Shown piece by piece: positions 11,662 through 23,789 of a stretch of DNA of 64,000 bases (its first letter is position 1; the number at the start of each line of letters is the position of its first letter). The notes beneath the pieces were generated by a model. It had not been told where the DNA came from and did not search any database. It worked only from the letters and a program-made list of their open reading frames with translations. The stretch is from Bolinopsis microptera. Lineage: Eukaryota > Ctenophora > Tentaculata > Lobata > Bolinopsidae. Location: the NCBI RefSeq assembly GCF_026151205.1, contig NC_087073.1, positions 11,136,636 to 11,200,635 on the forward strand. The letters run 5' to 3'. The translations under genes and the position numbers were made by a program.

Positions 11662-11868
11662 TCCTCCTAATGATTATCGTTGGAGTGGCCTGCACCACAC
11701 AGTAACTCCTTATTCCGATCTATGAGACCTCTCAAATGTACCCTGGCTTTTGCTTGTTGCTCTGTGAAAATAGCCGCATCCTCTAAGACACAGTTCTTGT
11801 GAGGCAAACCTTTTGCCAAGCTTTGGGATCCAGCGCAGAAAATAGTATTCTCTCTTCTGGCATCCTCA
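11662..11868 (-). CDS. possible last exon of an unknown minus-strand gene
   Basis: A minus-strand frame opens after a TTTTTGTGGTGAG acceptor-like sequence (about 11870) and runs to a TAG near 11662, with DARRENTIFCAGSQSLAKG, LEDAAIFTEQQAKARVHLRG and a final GAGHSNDNH. An AATAAA signal follows on the same strand near 11370-11376. The composition looks like real protein and a polyadenylation signal follows, but no upstream exon was found and no family is recognised. Confidence 0.35.
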
Positions 11869-11869
11869 C

Positions 11870-13058
11870 CACAAAAATATCAACAGGGGCTATGTCAGCC
11901 CGCTTGATCGAGGTTTGCATTTGGAACTCCCTGTGATTCCAATTATTGTTTGTAGGTACCATGTACAATTAAACATCTAACGTAAATGATGTTGCTGTAA
12001 ACTGTTAACTATTGCTACTACAATTATAAAAGAAACAACCAAGAAGTTAACAAAAATGAATGAAAATCAGAGACTGAATGGATTAGGATATCAGGCGAAG
12101 TTAAGATATTTAAGGTAAAGGCAACGTTTTAGCAGACACATTTGGGAGAGTTCAGTTTGAATTTAATTGCAACAATATTTAAATGGTTAAAAACCCTTTC
12201 ATAAACTTGAGTGGACTTGCTAGGACTGATTAAATTGGTAAAGCCACCCTGGAACGGTAAAATAAAACCAAGTGGTGCAAATAATAATGCCGATTTATCT
12301 GATCCCCTGTGTAGTACCAATTAATCTATCGTCATTTATTTAATAGCCAGAGCTTCTAAAGCTCTAAAAGTAAATCCGAAATTGTTGTGATATAATTTTC
12401 AGGACACCTTTAATCCTTCAGCAACTTCATTTCCGTTTAAAGTCTTTTTCTTGCTGAGGAGCCGTTTTACCTAAATTCTACCCCTGCCTTACCTAAATTA
12501 ACTAATCAAAATAGTAACTAGAAGAAATCAGCGTAGGATGATGAAGTGATAGGAGTGGTCAGTTCTGAGTAATAACAACCTAGACAAAGGAAAAATGTAA
12601 AGCTTGTTGAATTCAAACTCGTCCGGTGCTGCTGCAATAAATGTTCTGCGTGACTCTCTTTCAGATTATAACTATCTTAGGATCATAAGTTCATCAATAT
12701 TTACTAAAAATTAAATCTCTACTGAATAGGTTGCTTTGACGACTGGCTCTCATTGAAAAATCATTGGTAATAGCAATTAAAATGCAGGTTTGTATTTATC
12801 CGACCCTAGCATATATGACGATTGACGAAACGTAGTCCATTTAAGTTTATTGACTGAACATTTAATTATTTTATTAGGATATAATCACTTTTAATATTAA
12901 GATACCAAGCTTTTGCATAAATGCCATAACCAAGTTGTGCAAATTTTATCATGATCATTGAAGACGCTCCAGATTCGCTGGTCATTGCACGCGTGCCCCT
13001 GAACAGGTTATATCCTCGAGGAAGGAGCCACTTAAATTCTTAAATAATTTAGTTAAAG
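11870..13058. other. no supported gene
   Basis: Contains minus-strand open frames (for example 12129-12320) without a recognised domain. A 14-bp string TCCCCTGTGTAGTA (12303-12316) recurs inside the insertion at 13189-13202. Confidence 0.35.
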
Positions 13059-13378
13059 ATGCCGTTAGACTTAAACGATCTCCGTTCATCCAAGTGCGAT
13101 CGAGAAGTTTGGAGGAAGATAATGAACGGGATTTTGATTGAGGATCGCCCAATAATACATACAGTAAAAGTAAGTAATATTAGTCTGGTCCCCTGTGTAG
13201 TATAACCAGTAATATTAGTCTGAGCGATGCACTCTACGACAATAGCAGTTTGGCTGCTCCCCTAGTAAATCTGGAACATATTAATATTATATTCACAGAA
13301 AACACTTACGTTCAGCGTTTTGAACATTTCATGTTTTTCAAGGAAGAAGACTCTCTCTTTAACTCTCTGTTAAAGTGA
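13059..13378 (+). pseudogene. open frame interrupted by a 35-bp insertion
   Basis: From ATG at 13059 (MPLDLNDLRSSKCDR) the frame is open for 38 codons. The 15-mer AGTAATATTAGTCTG (13173-13187) then recurs at 13208-13222, 35 bp later. The frame reached after the second copy continues open for 56 codons to a TGA at 13376-13378. The 35-bp step breaks an otherwise single frame of 95 codons including the stop. The protein is not recognised. It could be a decayed gene, an intron-bearing start, or chance. Confidence 0.3.
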
Positions 13379-15340
13379 AAGTAAACAATTTAAATACTAA
13401 GCATCTAGACATTTTCCAATACGAGATTGGGGACGGGTTTTATATAAACAATCAAACAGACAGACAGACGTTGAGTCAGCATGACGAGAGCATGAGGATC
13501 ATGGAGAATTGGAGAATTATAGGCTCACGAGGTGGTTTTTATTAGTAATAGGAGTCTAGCGGAGATGAATGCAAACGTAGCCCAACAAATATATTTGTCA
13601 AATTGTAGTACTATATATATACTATCCTTATAGTTATATCCATTTCCACTTAACTGTGATATCATCGGCCGTTGAGTTCAGGCATACCGCTTTGATGATA
13701 TGGAGACATATTATCATTCTATTGGTGGGCTGCTCAGTTGAGTGGGCCACTCAACCCCACTGCATTGTCCTTTAAATGGAATTGTGTGGATTTAATTTTT
13801 ACTGCAGTCGATGTCACTAGTTTTGTTTATTATGCTCTTAATTTAATTTAAACTTTTGTGGTTTGTAGTTGTACAGCTGACTATAATTATAAATAATCGA
13901 TTTGAGTCTGCGGTACCAGGAAGATATTGTCCATGATATTTCCCAGCGTACAGGTTCAATTTTCATGGTAAAATGCATGAAATCATGTACAGCCAGAGGG
14001 TTCTAGTAATGTACTTGTTAAAGAGGTGGTCTCTTCATAAGATGGCCGGCATTAGTATGCCACGAACTTTATAAGCACTGTGAAACGAACAAGTTGTCTA
14101 AGCGAGTTAAAAAATTTAAATGGACTATGTTTGGTCATAAGATTTGATTGACGATTTCAACCCTTCCAGATCGTTGCTCTGCGAATTAGCAGAGCAACGA
14201 TCTCGTCAGGGATAAGATCAACGATATCGTAACTTCGATGCGAAGTAAGAATGATAGTTTGCGTGGCGCGTCGAAGCGGTGAAGTCCTCCAATCATAAGA
14301 TAGGATCCGATGAACCCCTACATTGTGGTCCACAAGGTTTACTTAATTAAGTAGTGATTCTAAAATTAAGAAAGTTCGATGTCAGAGTTATGTTTTTAAC
14401 TTATCAATATTTGACCTTAATTCTAAAAATTTAAACTTTAAAAGTTTTTAATAACTTTTTAAACTAACAGTTTTGCTATAAAAAGAAAAAAATGTCGAGC
14501 ACTTACTGTTATATTTAAATTAACTTATTTGTTTAGCAGTCGTGGGCACTTTGATATCAACGACCAACAGCTGGGGACCCTCAAAAGAACTATTAGCCGC
14601 GGTTACAATTGAAATTTTCATTTTCTTTTGATTGAGATCCTATCGAGAATACAAATATCATAAGCAATCAAAATAATTGACCCGTCTTTATCGCACAAGA
14701 TGACAATAGCTATTAGCTAAGGCATAATCGAAGTGCAGTATGGCGTGCAAACCTTTTCCACTGGAAGTGATCATGATCCTGCAACTTCACTATTAAATGT
14801 TATATTGAAGGTCAATGAACCGAGGGCGAGAAAATGCAGAAAACTCGCAGTATAAATAAGAAATCTGATCTGGTCTACAAACTTTATGTCGCAACCGATC
14901 AAACGCCAAGAACCATTTCGGTAGGTTCAGTTAGTATAGGTTAGTAGTATAGGTTAGGTTAGTTAAAGAAATGAATGAAATTGGAGTCACGTGACGTCAC
15001 GTGACGTTGTTTGGCGACAAATGCTGAATTAATGGGCCTATTTCATCAGCTGTTGTGACCAAACTTTAAGCTTTAAACCAGCTTTAAACGTCGATCAGTT
15101 AAGACCGACGTGTACAGGTACTGTGATGTACCGCGAAACTGTCCATTTTAAACGGTAATTATTTCGATTATCGTGCATGTCCTATATCAATATGCCTAAA
15201 TTGATGATATGGAGATTTTTACCTGTTAAAAATTGATGAAAAAAATGAGCGTGGCAGGTAGCGGTGGTTCCGGTTGGAGTTGTAGCTCCAAAATTTGTTT
15301 AGTAGTTATTTGGCCTTAGAAACAACAGATAAGCCTATAA
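13379..15340. other. no gene seen; one perfect hairpin
   Basis: AT-rich DNA with no supported gene. A 36-bp hairpin lies at 14168-14203 (stem AGATCGTTGCTCTGC, loop GAATTA). A CACGTGACGTCACGTG palindrome lies near 14988-15005. Confidence 0.4.
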
Positions 15341-15352
15341 TAATTTTAATTT

Positions 15353-18300
15353 GGGGGGGGGGGGGGGGGGGGGGGGGGGTGTCATGTCCGTCTATGTCCG
15401 CCTATGTCCTGTCCTTTTTGGATTCTATGAGACAACGGACGTGTTTTTTGGGACATGGGCGGACACTGACGGACATTGGCGGACTCGGACGGACATAGGC
15501 GGACCCGGACGGACATAGGCGGACTCGGACGGACATTGGTGGACATTAGCGGACATTGGTGGACATAAGCGGACAAACATTTTGAGAATTTTTCGCAACT
15601 TGTATTATAATCTTGTACAAAACAAACGACTTATTAATCACACTAAAGCTATTAATAGCTTTAACTTATTATATCAAATTATATAATATATAGGGACCCA
15701 GGAAAAGGCCCCAGGAGGAGGAGGAGGATGACTGGGGAGGAGGAGGACTGTTGAGGACTGATGAGGAGGACTGAGGACGATGAGTAGGAGGAGGAAGAGA
15801 ACTGGGGAGGATCAGGAAGACCCAGGAGGAGGACCCAGGATGAGGACCCAGGAGGAGGAGGATCAGGAGGAGGACTGAGGAGGATGACTCAGGAGGAGGA
15901 GGACTCAGGAGGAGGACTGAGGACAAGGAGTAGGAGGAGGACTGAGGAGGGGAGGAAGAAGAGAACTGGGGCGGATTAGGAAGACCCAGGAGGAGGACCC
16001 AGGAGGAGGACCCAGGAGGAGGACTAAGGAGGATGACTTAGGAGGAGGAGGACTCAGGAGGAGGACTGAGGAGGACTGAGAAGGAGGAGGACTGAAGAGT
16101 ACTGAAGAGTACTGAGGAGGATGGCTGAGGAGGATGGCTGAGGAGGATGGCTGAGGAGGATGGCTGAGGAGGATGGCTGAGGAGGATGACTGAGGAGGAT
16201 GACTGAGAGGGAGGAGGAGGATCAGGAAGACCCAGGAGGAGGAAGACCCAGAAGGAGGACCTAGGAGGAGGAGGAGAACTGAGGAGGATGACTCAGGAGG
16301 AGGAGGACTCAGGAGGAGGACTCAGGAGGAATGAGAAGGAGGAGGACTGAGGAAGATGGCTTAGGAGGATGACTGAGAGGGAGGAGGAGGAAGAGGAGGA
16401 AGAGGACTGAGGAGGAGGAGGAGAAGGACCTGAGGAGGAGAAGGAGGACCCAGGAGGAGGAGGACCCAGGAGGAGAAGGACCCAGGAGGAGGACCCAGGA
16501 AAAGGCCCCAGGAGGAGGAGGAGGACTGGGGAGGAGGACTGTTGAGGACTGATGAGGAGAACTGAGGACGAGGAGGAGGAGTAGGAGGAGGACTGAGGAG
16601 GGGAGGAGGAAGAGGACTGGGGAGGATCAGGAAGACCCAGGAGGAGGACCCAGGAGGAGGAGGAGGAGGAGGTCCCAGGAGGAGGAGGAGAAGGACCCAG
16701 GAGGACTGAGGAAGAGGACTGAGGAGGATGACTGAGGAGGATGGCTGAGGAGGATGGCTGAGGAGGATGACTGCACTGAGGAGGATGACTGAGAGGGAGG
16801 AGGAGGACTCAGGAGGAGGACTCAGGAGGAAGAGGACCCAGGAGGAGGACCCAGGAGGAGGACTAAGGAGGATGACTCAGGAGGAGGAGGACTCAGGAGG
16901 AGGACTGAGGAGGACTGAGAAGGAGGAGGACTGAAGAGTACTGAAGAGTACTGAGGAGGATGGCTGAGGAGGATGGCTGAGGAGGATGGCTGAGGAGGAT
17001 GGCTGAGGAGGATGGCTGAGGAGGATGACTGAGGAGGATGACTGAGAGGGAGGAGGAGGATCAGGAAGACCCAGGAGGAGGAGGACCCAGAAGGAGGACC
17101 TAGGAGGAGGAGGAGAACTGAGGAGGATGACTCAGGAGGAGGAGGACTCAGGAGGAGGACTCAGGAGGAATGAGAAGGAGGAGGACTGAGGAAGATGGCT
17201 TAGGAGAATGACTGAGAGGGAGGAGGAGGAAGAGGAGGAAGAGGACTGAGGAGGAGGAGGAGAAGGACCCAGGAGGAGAAGGAGGACCCAGGAGGAGGAG
17301 GACCCAGGAGGAGAAGGACCCAGGAGGAGGACCCAGGAAAAGGCCCCAGGAGGAGGAGGAGGACTGGGGAGGAGGACTGTTGAGGACTGATGAGGAGAAC
17401 TGAGGACGAGGAGGAGGAGTAGGAGGAGGACTGAGGAGGGGAGGAGGAAGAGGACTGGGGAGGATCAGGAAGACCCAGGAGGAGGACCCAGGAGGAGGAG
17501 GAGGAGGAGGTCCCAGGAGGAGGAGGAGAAGGACCCAGGAGGACTGAGGAAGAGGACTGACGATGACTGAGGAGGAGGACTGAGGAGGATGACTGAGGAG
17601 GATGGCTGAGGAGGATGGCTGAGGAGGATGACTGCACTGAGGAGGATGACTGAGAGGGAGGAGGAGGACTCAGGAGGAGGACTCAGGAGGAAGAGGACTC
17701 AGGAGGAGGACTTAGGAGAAATGAGAAGGAGGACTGAGGAGAACTGAGGAGAAGGAGGAGGAGGAGGACTGAATAGGAGGATAAGGAGGGGGACTGGGAA
17801 AGGACCCAGGAGGAGGAGGAGGAGGACTCAGGAGGATGACTCAGGAGGAGGACTCAGGAGGAGGACTGAGGAGGACTGAGACGGAGGAGGACTGAAGAGT
17901 ACTGAAGAGTACTGAAGAGGATGGTTGAGGAGGATGACTGAGGAGGATGACTGAGGAGGATGACTGAGGAGGATGACTGAGGAGGATGACTGAGAGGGAG
18001 GAGGAGGATCAGGAAGACCCAGGAGGAGGAGGAGGAGGACCCAGAAGGAGGACCTAGGAGGAGGAGGAGAACTGAGGAGGATGACTCAGGAGGAGGAGGA
18101 CTCAGGAGGAATGAGAAGGAGGAGGACTGAGGAGGATGGCTGAGGAGGATGGATGCGGGGGAGGAGGAGGAAGAGGAGGAAGAGGACTGAGGAGGAGGAG
18201 AAGGACTGAGGAGAAGGAGGACCCAGGAGGAGGAGGACCCAGGAGGAGGAGGACTCAGGAGGAGGACCCAGGAAAAGGCCCCAGGAGGAGGAGGAGGACT

Positions 18301-19692
18301 GGGGAGGAGGACTGTTGAGGACTGATGAGGAGAACTGAGGACGAGGATGAGGAGTAGGAGGAGGACTGAGGAGGGGAGGAGGAAGAGGACTGAGGAGGAT
18401 CAGGAAGACCCAGGAGGAGGACCCAGGAGGAGGAGGAGGAGGAGGACCCAGGAGGAGGAGGAGGAGGACCCAGGAGGACTGAGGAGGATGACTGACGATG
18501 ACTGAGGAGGAGGACTGAGGAGGATGACTGAGGAGGATGGCTGAGGAGGATGGCTGAGGAGGATGGCTGAGGAGGATGACTGAGGAGGATGACTGAGAGG
18601 GAGGAGGAGGACTCAGGAGGAGGACTCAGGAGGAAGAGGACTCAGGAGGAGGACTTAGGAGAAATGAGAAGGAGGACTGAGGAGAACTGAGGAGGAGGAG
18701 GAGGACTGAATAGGAGGAGGAGAAGGAGGGGGACTGGGAAAGGACTGAGGAGTAGGAGGACTGATGAGAAGGATGAGGAGGAGGACTGAGGACCGAGGAT
18801 GAAGAGGAGGAGGATGAAGAGGAGGAGGAGGACCCAGGAGGAGGAGGACTGAGGAGGAGGACTGAGGAGGATGACTGAGAGGGAAGAGGAGGAGGAGGAG
18901 GACTCAGGAGGAGGAGGAGGAGGACTGAGGAGGACTGAGGAGGAGGAGGACTGAATAGGAGGAGGAGGAGAGGGACTGGGGGAGGACTGAGGAGGAGGAC
19001 GGAGGACTGAGGAGAAGGATGAGGAGGAGGACTGAGAAGGACTGAGGACTGAGGAGGAAGAGGAGGAGGATGAAGAGGAGTTGGAGGACCCAGGAAGAGG
19101 ACCCAGGAGGAGGACTCAGGAGGAGGATGGAGGACTGAGGAGAAGGATGTGGAGGAGGACTGAGGAGGACTGAGGACTGAGGAGGAAGAGGAGGAGGATG
19201 AAGAGGAGGAGGAGGACTGGGGAGGAGGACTGTTGAGGACTGATGAGGAGGACTGAGGACGAGGAGGAGGAGTAAGAGGACTAAAGAGGGGAGGAGGAAG
19301 AGGACTGGGGAAGATCAGGAAGACCCAGGGGGAGGAGGAGGAAGAGTAGGAGGAGGAAGCATCTAAATGTTATTTCCATTTTTGTCCGTTTTTGTCCATT
19401 TTTGTCCGTTTTTGTCCGCTCTATTTTTTGTCCGTTTTGAAAATATAGGGTACCGAACGGACAAAAAAACATGATCCTCCTATAACAGCAAAAATTGAAC
19501 ATTTTATTTAGCAATTTAGGTGTCCATTAATGTCCGTCTATGTCCACCAATGTCCGCCTATGTCCGTCTATGTCCGCCTATGTCCGCATATGTCCGCCTA
19601 TGTCCGCCTATGTCCGCCTATGTCCTGTCCTTTTTGGATTCTATGAGACAAGCGGACATAGACGGACGTGACACCCCCCCCCCCCCCCCCCC
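15353..19692. mobile_element. 4.3-kb inverted-repeat element packed with minisatellite
   Basis: The left end is a run of about 27 G then TGTCATGTCCGTCTATGTCC. The right end is the inverse, with GACGGACGTGACA then about 18 C. Decamers of the type GGACATAGGC fill the left subterminal zone (15455-15580). Inverted GTCCGCCTAT decamers fill the right one (19530-19625). A GTCCTGTCCTTTTTGGATTC segment occurs in the same orientation near both ends. No transposase is present. The flanking bases are AATTT-like on both sides. It is best read as a large non-autonomous DNA element or an expanded MITE. Confidence 0.6.
15690..19355. repeat. about 3.7 kb G/A-rich minisatellite
   Basis: The plus strand is dominated by AGGAGG, AGGAGGACTGAGG, GACCCAGGAGG and AGGATGGCTG units, with higher-order repeats of roughly 0.85-1 kb (compare the starts near 15690, 16495, 17330 and 18270). 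Open frames on either strand here are repeat artefacts. The strong purine strand bias could favour triplex DNA. Confidence 0.9.
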
Positions 19693-21073
19693 AATTTGAT
19701 AATAATTTTGTTTTATGAACCGGGCTAAGTGACAAGAACAATAATATACCACGTGACAATGATAAACTGCCTGAGCTCTTACGCAAAGATTTCTTCATCT
19801 GAGGATCTTGGGTTAAGTTCTTTCACAATCTCGCCGATTCGGAAGAAAGGGATTAGGGAACTCTTTAAACTAGGTGAGCGGGTTTAGTGTTAGTCTCAAA
19901 TTGAGCATTGTCATGAATCCACCTGCACTTACCCGAGAACGGTTTATAGCACTGAAGTTTGGATCATATCTGTGGTTTATTTAGTCAAAGTAACAAAGCA
20001 TCCAGCATGGATTCGGATATTGCTCGTAAATGCAGTTGGTATATTCTGCTCGCTTGAATTTTAGGATTCTGAACAAGATGATGGGGATAAATTAGACACC
20101 AACTTTAAAGTGAAAATAAGGAATATTGAGTAATGCTAGACCATGTTAATAATCATATTTTTAAAAACATTCGTGCAATATTGTCAAAAGAGAAAAACGC
20201 TGAAGATTTGGTTTTTCAAACTGTACGTTTTAGTAAAATCTTTAGATCGTACAATAACAAAGATTTGTCTGGAAAAGACTTGAAACCCGTTTGAAAAAAA
20301 ATTGAAATGATTTTTCATGCTAACTAGTTAAAACAAGCTACATAATAAGTTACGTGCAGATTATTTTCCGTTACATTTCGTTAAAATGGTCAACTGTTGA
20401 TCAGTGTAAGGTAAACGATTATCAGATTTTTGTTCCATTAGAGTTTAGAAATCAGTCCTTGAGCATCGGCACGGGTTCGGTATTTTTGGCATTCTTGTCA
20501 AGTATATAACGTTGGATTCAGGATGTTCCGCGATTCATTTTGAGCAGAACCATGTCGACCTTTGTGGATCAGCGATGTGTAAATTTCTGAAAGAATCATT
20601 AATTAATTAATTGAAAGAATAGTATAAAAAGTTTATTTAAATCAGGCACACTCGCAATATAAATATGTTACTGACGTTTCCACTTTCATTACATGTATGT
20701 AATCTGGGAATAGTGTCGGACTAGTTGAAACACTCGAGTTAGTTAAATGACATCAAATATAAATAATAAATAATAAATATATAAATATAAATAATAAATA
20801 TATTAATATAAGGTATATTAACTAAAACTGACTCGGTAGAGGGGGCATAAGAGATCAAGGTAATGATCGTGCCAATAATGTGCCATGGAAATGGAATCTC
20901 TCCAATAGCAGACCATCGGATCCATTGGCACCATAAGTACTGTCATCGGTATATAATAATAAACGGCTGCAGATACCACAGTTGGATTCATTAGCGCTAC
21001 GATATTACTTTCCAATAATAGTATAGTACCCACTTAGGAGAAAATTTCAGGATACCAGTCAGGCTTGTAGAGT
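19693..21073. other. no gene seen
   Basis: AT-rich DNA with an AATAAATAT microsatellite near 20755-20815. This lies downstream of the minus-strand peptide gene C and may include its 3' untranslated region. The frame at 20818-21033 (-) has no recognised feature. Confidence 0.4.
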
Positions 21074-22039
21074 TTACCAAACACAGGAGTAACCACCTCC
21101 CCACACGTTGCAGTTCATACCATTCCGGCTACATCTCTGAAAGTGTTACATGAGTCATGTCAGCTACATATTTTAAAGATTTGTAGCGTAAAAGACAACT
21201 GCAGGAAAGATATGTGATGTATTAGAGACGTTGCATGATTGGACGCAATATATCGACTGGTTTGAACTACCTACTTGAACTATGTATTTGATAAGTTGGC
21301 AACTGCTATTTCAGCTATTAAGTCGTTATGTGATGTCATCAAAGTGGACGAAGATGGTTAAAAGTTAAACGAGTTTAAAGTTAAGAATTCACAGATTGAA
21401 GAAATTTCACTAAATGGTTACTTAGTAACTAACATTCTTGGCAGATGTGCTACAGCTTGTGGCTCTCTTCGCCAGGGAATCCTCTCCTTCCTCCATTCCA
21501 CGCAGCTGGAAGTGTATCGATTCTGAAGAGTAGGCTGTTTAGATATTCAGGGAAATAAAGCCAACGGTGCTGTTATCAACAAGTTTTATAGCAACACTAA
21601 AGTCTAAATCTATTCGATATCTAATGCAAATCTACAAACCGATGTTGTCGAGATCCTCCAAGTCTGCCGCCTCTCTTTTCACAATTTTTCCTCCCTGAGT
21701 CTTCAAGACACACACTGCTGAAAAGTGAACACATCATGTTACGAAGGAAATCGTGAGGCATGCACTTTTTCTTGATTTGACTTTCAATTCTTGTAATGTA
21801 TTCTCGCACGTTTATTATACTCTTTTCATTTTGTAATCTTTAGTCTTTACATTTTGTAGACCCAGTTCAAAGTGTGAGAACGATTTAAAATTAGGAGAAA
21901 GCACGTATCCAGATTTTACTATTTTAGTTCTCAATAATGAAATATCGCTTATCTCTTGAAAATTGCAATAAGATCAGTAACTTATTCAAAAATAATAAAA
22001 CCCACCGATGACCAGGAAGAGGGCTGAGAACTTGATCAT
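21074..22039 (-). CDS. secreted cysteine-containing peptide precursor, copy C (4 exons)
   Basis: Exons on the minus strand: 22006-22039, 21640-21717, 21434-21522 and 21074-21136. The phases match copies A and B, giving 87 residues. The signal peptide reads MIKFSALFLVI. Exon 2 is diverged (KIVKREAADLEDLDNI) and contains an additional KR. Exon 3 keeps an acidic stretch followed by Lys-Arg and one Cys. The last exon ends CNVWGGGYSCVW-stop (Phe to Tyr). The C-x7-C-x6-C-x8-C spacing is unchanged, although the pro-region differs strongly. That pattern suggests selection on the mature part. It lies about 18 kb from copies A and B, separated by mobile elements. Confidence 0.85.
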
Positions 22040-22454
22040 AATGCTGAATAAGAACACATTTTAATTGTACGTAATGTAAATTCTAAAATACATGCTTGAT
22101 TTCAGGCGCGAGCCGGCTAGCCGATTTTTATCGGCTGGCTAATTAAAAATCGGTTAGCTAAAAACTGAAAGTTGTAAAACAGCCGGTTAAGAAGTCGTAA
22201 AACAGAATTTCAAAAATGAAATAGTAATACCCAAAAGTGGGTTAATGGTAAAGTGGACCGTGGACAGTGTCTCTGGCGAGAATTGCGCGATGACTCAGCT
22301 CTTTTCTCTGTGGAGCAACATTCAACAAGCATCGATAGCTAGCAAAATGTGAAATTTCGAATTGAAGATTCACTAACTGTGCCGCAGAGGCATGAGGGAT
22401 AATATATACAATGTATACAATGTATACAAATGGAAGATTATATGATATATCGCA
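22040..22454. other. upstream of peptide gene C; AGCCGGCT-rich patch
   Basis: Promoter side of copy C. A patch of repeated AGCCGGCTA-type words at about 22108-22190 resembles the one at 2620-2680, upstream of copy B exon 3. No gene. Confidence 0.4.
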
Positions 22455-23789
22455 TAGGTTCCGTACAGACTCAAATCTGCACCCGTGTCAATATGTTCAT
22501 TATATGCAAGCCTCTTGATTTATAATCACCGAGTCTAGTAATTGTTTAAGAGAGTTCTCTGGCAGTTACGAAACTCGAGAGACTGTGGGATACTGAAGGG
22601 AAAGGAAGCAGTTCTAACGAGCTCTTCTCAAACACAAGGATATAACTTGTGAACTCGGCTAGTATATATGAAACATTTGTCATGGAGTTGTAGAGGGAGT
22701 TATGTGCCTCGCCGGGCTAAAGTAGTGGATGACCTTGCTGTACGGCAAGTTAAACAAGGATCTGAAACTACTAGGTTCCGTACAGACTCAACTCTGCACC
22801 CGTGTCAATATGTTCATTATATGCAAGCCTCTTGATTTATAATCACCGAGTCTAGTAATTGTTTAAGAGAGTTCTCTGGCAGTTACGAAACTCGAGAGAC
22901 TGTGGGATACTGAAGGGAAAGGAAGCAGTTCTAACGAGCTCTTCTCAAACACAAGGATATAACTTGTGAACTCGGCTAGTATATATGAAACATTTGTCAT
23001 GGAGTTGTAGAGGGAGTTATGTGCCTCGCCGGGCTAAAGTAGTGGATGACCTTGCTGTACGGCAAGTTAAACAAGGATCTGAAACTACTAGGTTCCGTAC
23101 AGACTCAACTCTGCACCCGTGTCAATATGTTCATTATATGCAAGCCTCTTGATTTATAATCACCGAGTCTAGTAATTGTTTAAGAGAGTTCTCTGGCAGT
23201 TACGAAACTCGAGAGACTGTGGGATACTGAAGGGAAAGGAAGCAGTTCTAACGAGCTCTTCTCAAACACAAGGATATAACTTGTGAACTCGGCTAGTATA
23301 TATGAAACATTTGTCATGGAGTTGTAGAGGGAGTTATGTGCCTCGCCGGGCTAAAGTAGTGGATGACCTTGCTGTACGGCAAGTTAAACAAGGATCTGAA
23401 ACTACTAGGTTCCGTACAGACTCAACTCTGCACCCGTGTCAATATGTTCATTATATGCAAGCCTCTTGATTTATAATCACCGAGTCTAGTAATTGTTTAA
23501 GAGAGTTCTCTGGCAGTTACGAAACTCGAGAGACTGTGGGATACTGAAGGGAAAGGAAGCAGTTCTAACGAGCTCTTCTCAAACACAAGGATATAACTTG
23601 TGAACTCGGCTAGTATATATGAAACATTTGTCATGGAGTTGTAGAGGGAGTTATGTGCCTCGCCGGGCTAAAGTAGTGGATGACCTTGCTGTACGGCAAG
23701 TTAAACAAGGATCTGAAACTACTAGGTTCCGTACAGACTCAACTCTGCACCCGTGTCAATATGTTCATTATATGCAAGCCTCTTGATTT
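22455..23789. repeat. 317-bp tandem satellite, 4.2 copies
   Basis: Near-identical units begin with GGTTCCGTACAGACTC at 22457, 22774, 23091, 23408 and 23725, a constant 317-bp period. The fifth is truncated at about 23789. The first unit differs by one base (CAAATCTGCACC against CAACTCTGCACC). Each unit contains a short open frame (YGKLNKDLKLLGS...) that ends inside the unit except in the last copy. No rRNA or snRNA similarity was recognised. Confidence 0.95.

Noticed and set aside
15669..19514. Ser/Pro- and Gly/Arg-rich frames
   Set aside because: Translations of the purine-rich minisatellite, with no independent support.
22455..23789. 5S rRNA or snRNA gene cluster
   Set aside because: The 317-bp spacing suggested it, but no internal promoter boxes or conserved RNA motifs were recognised in the unit.
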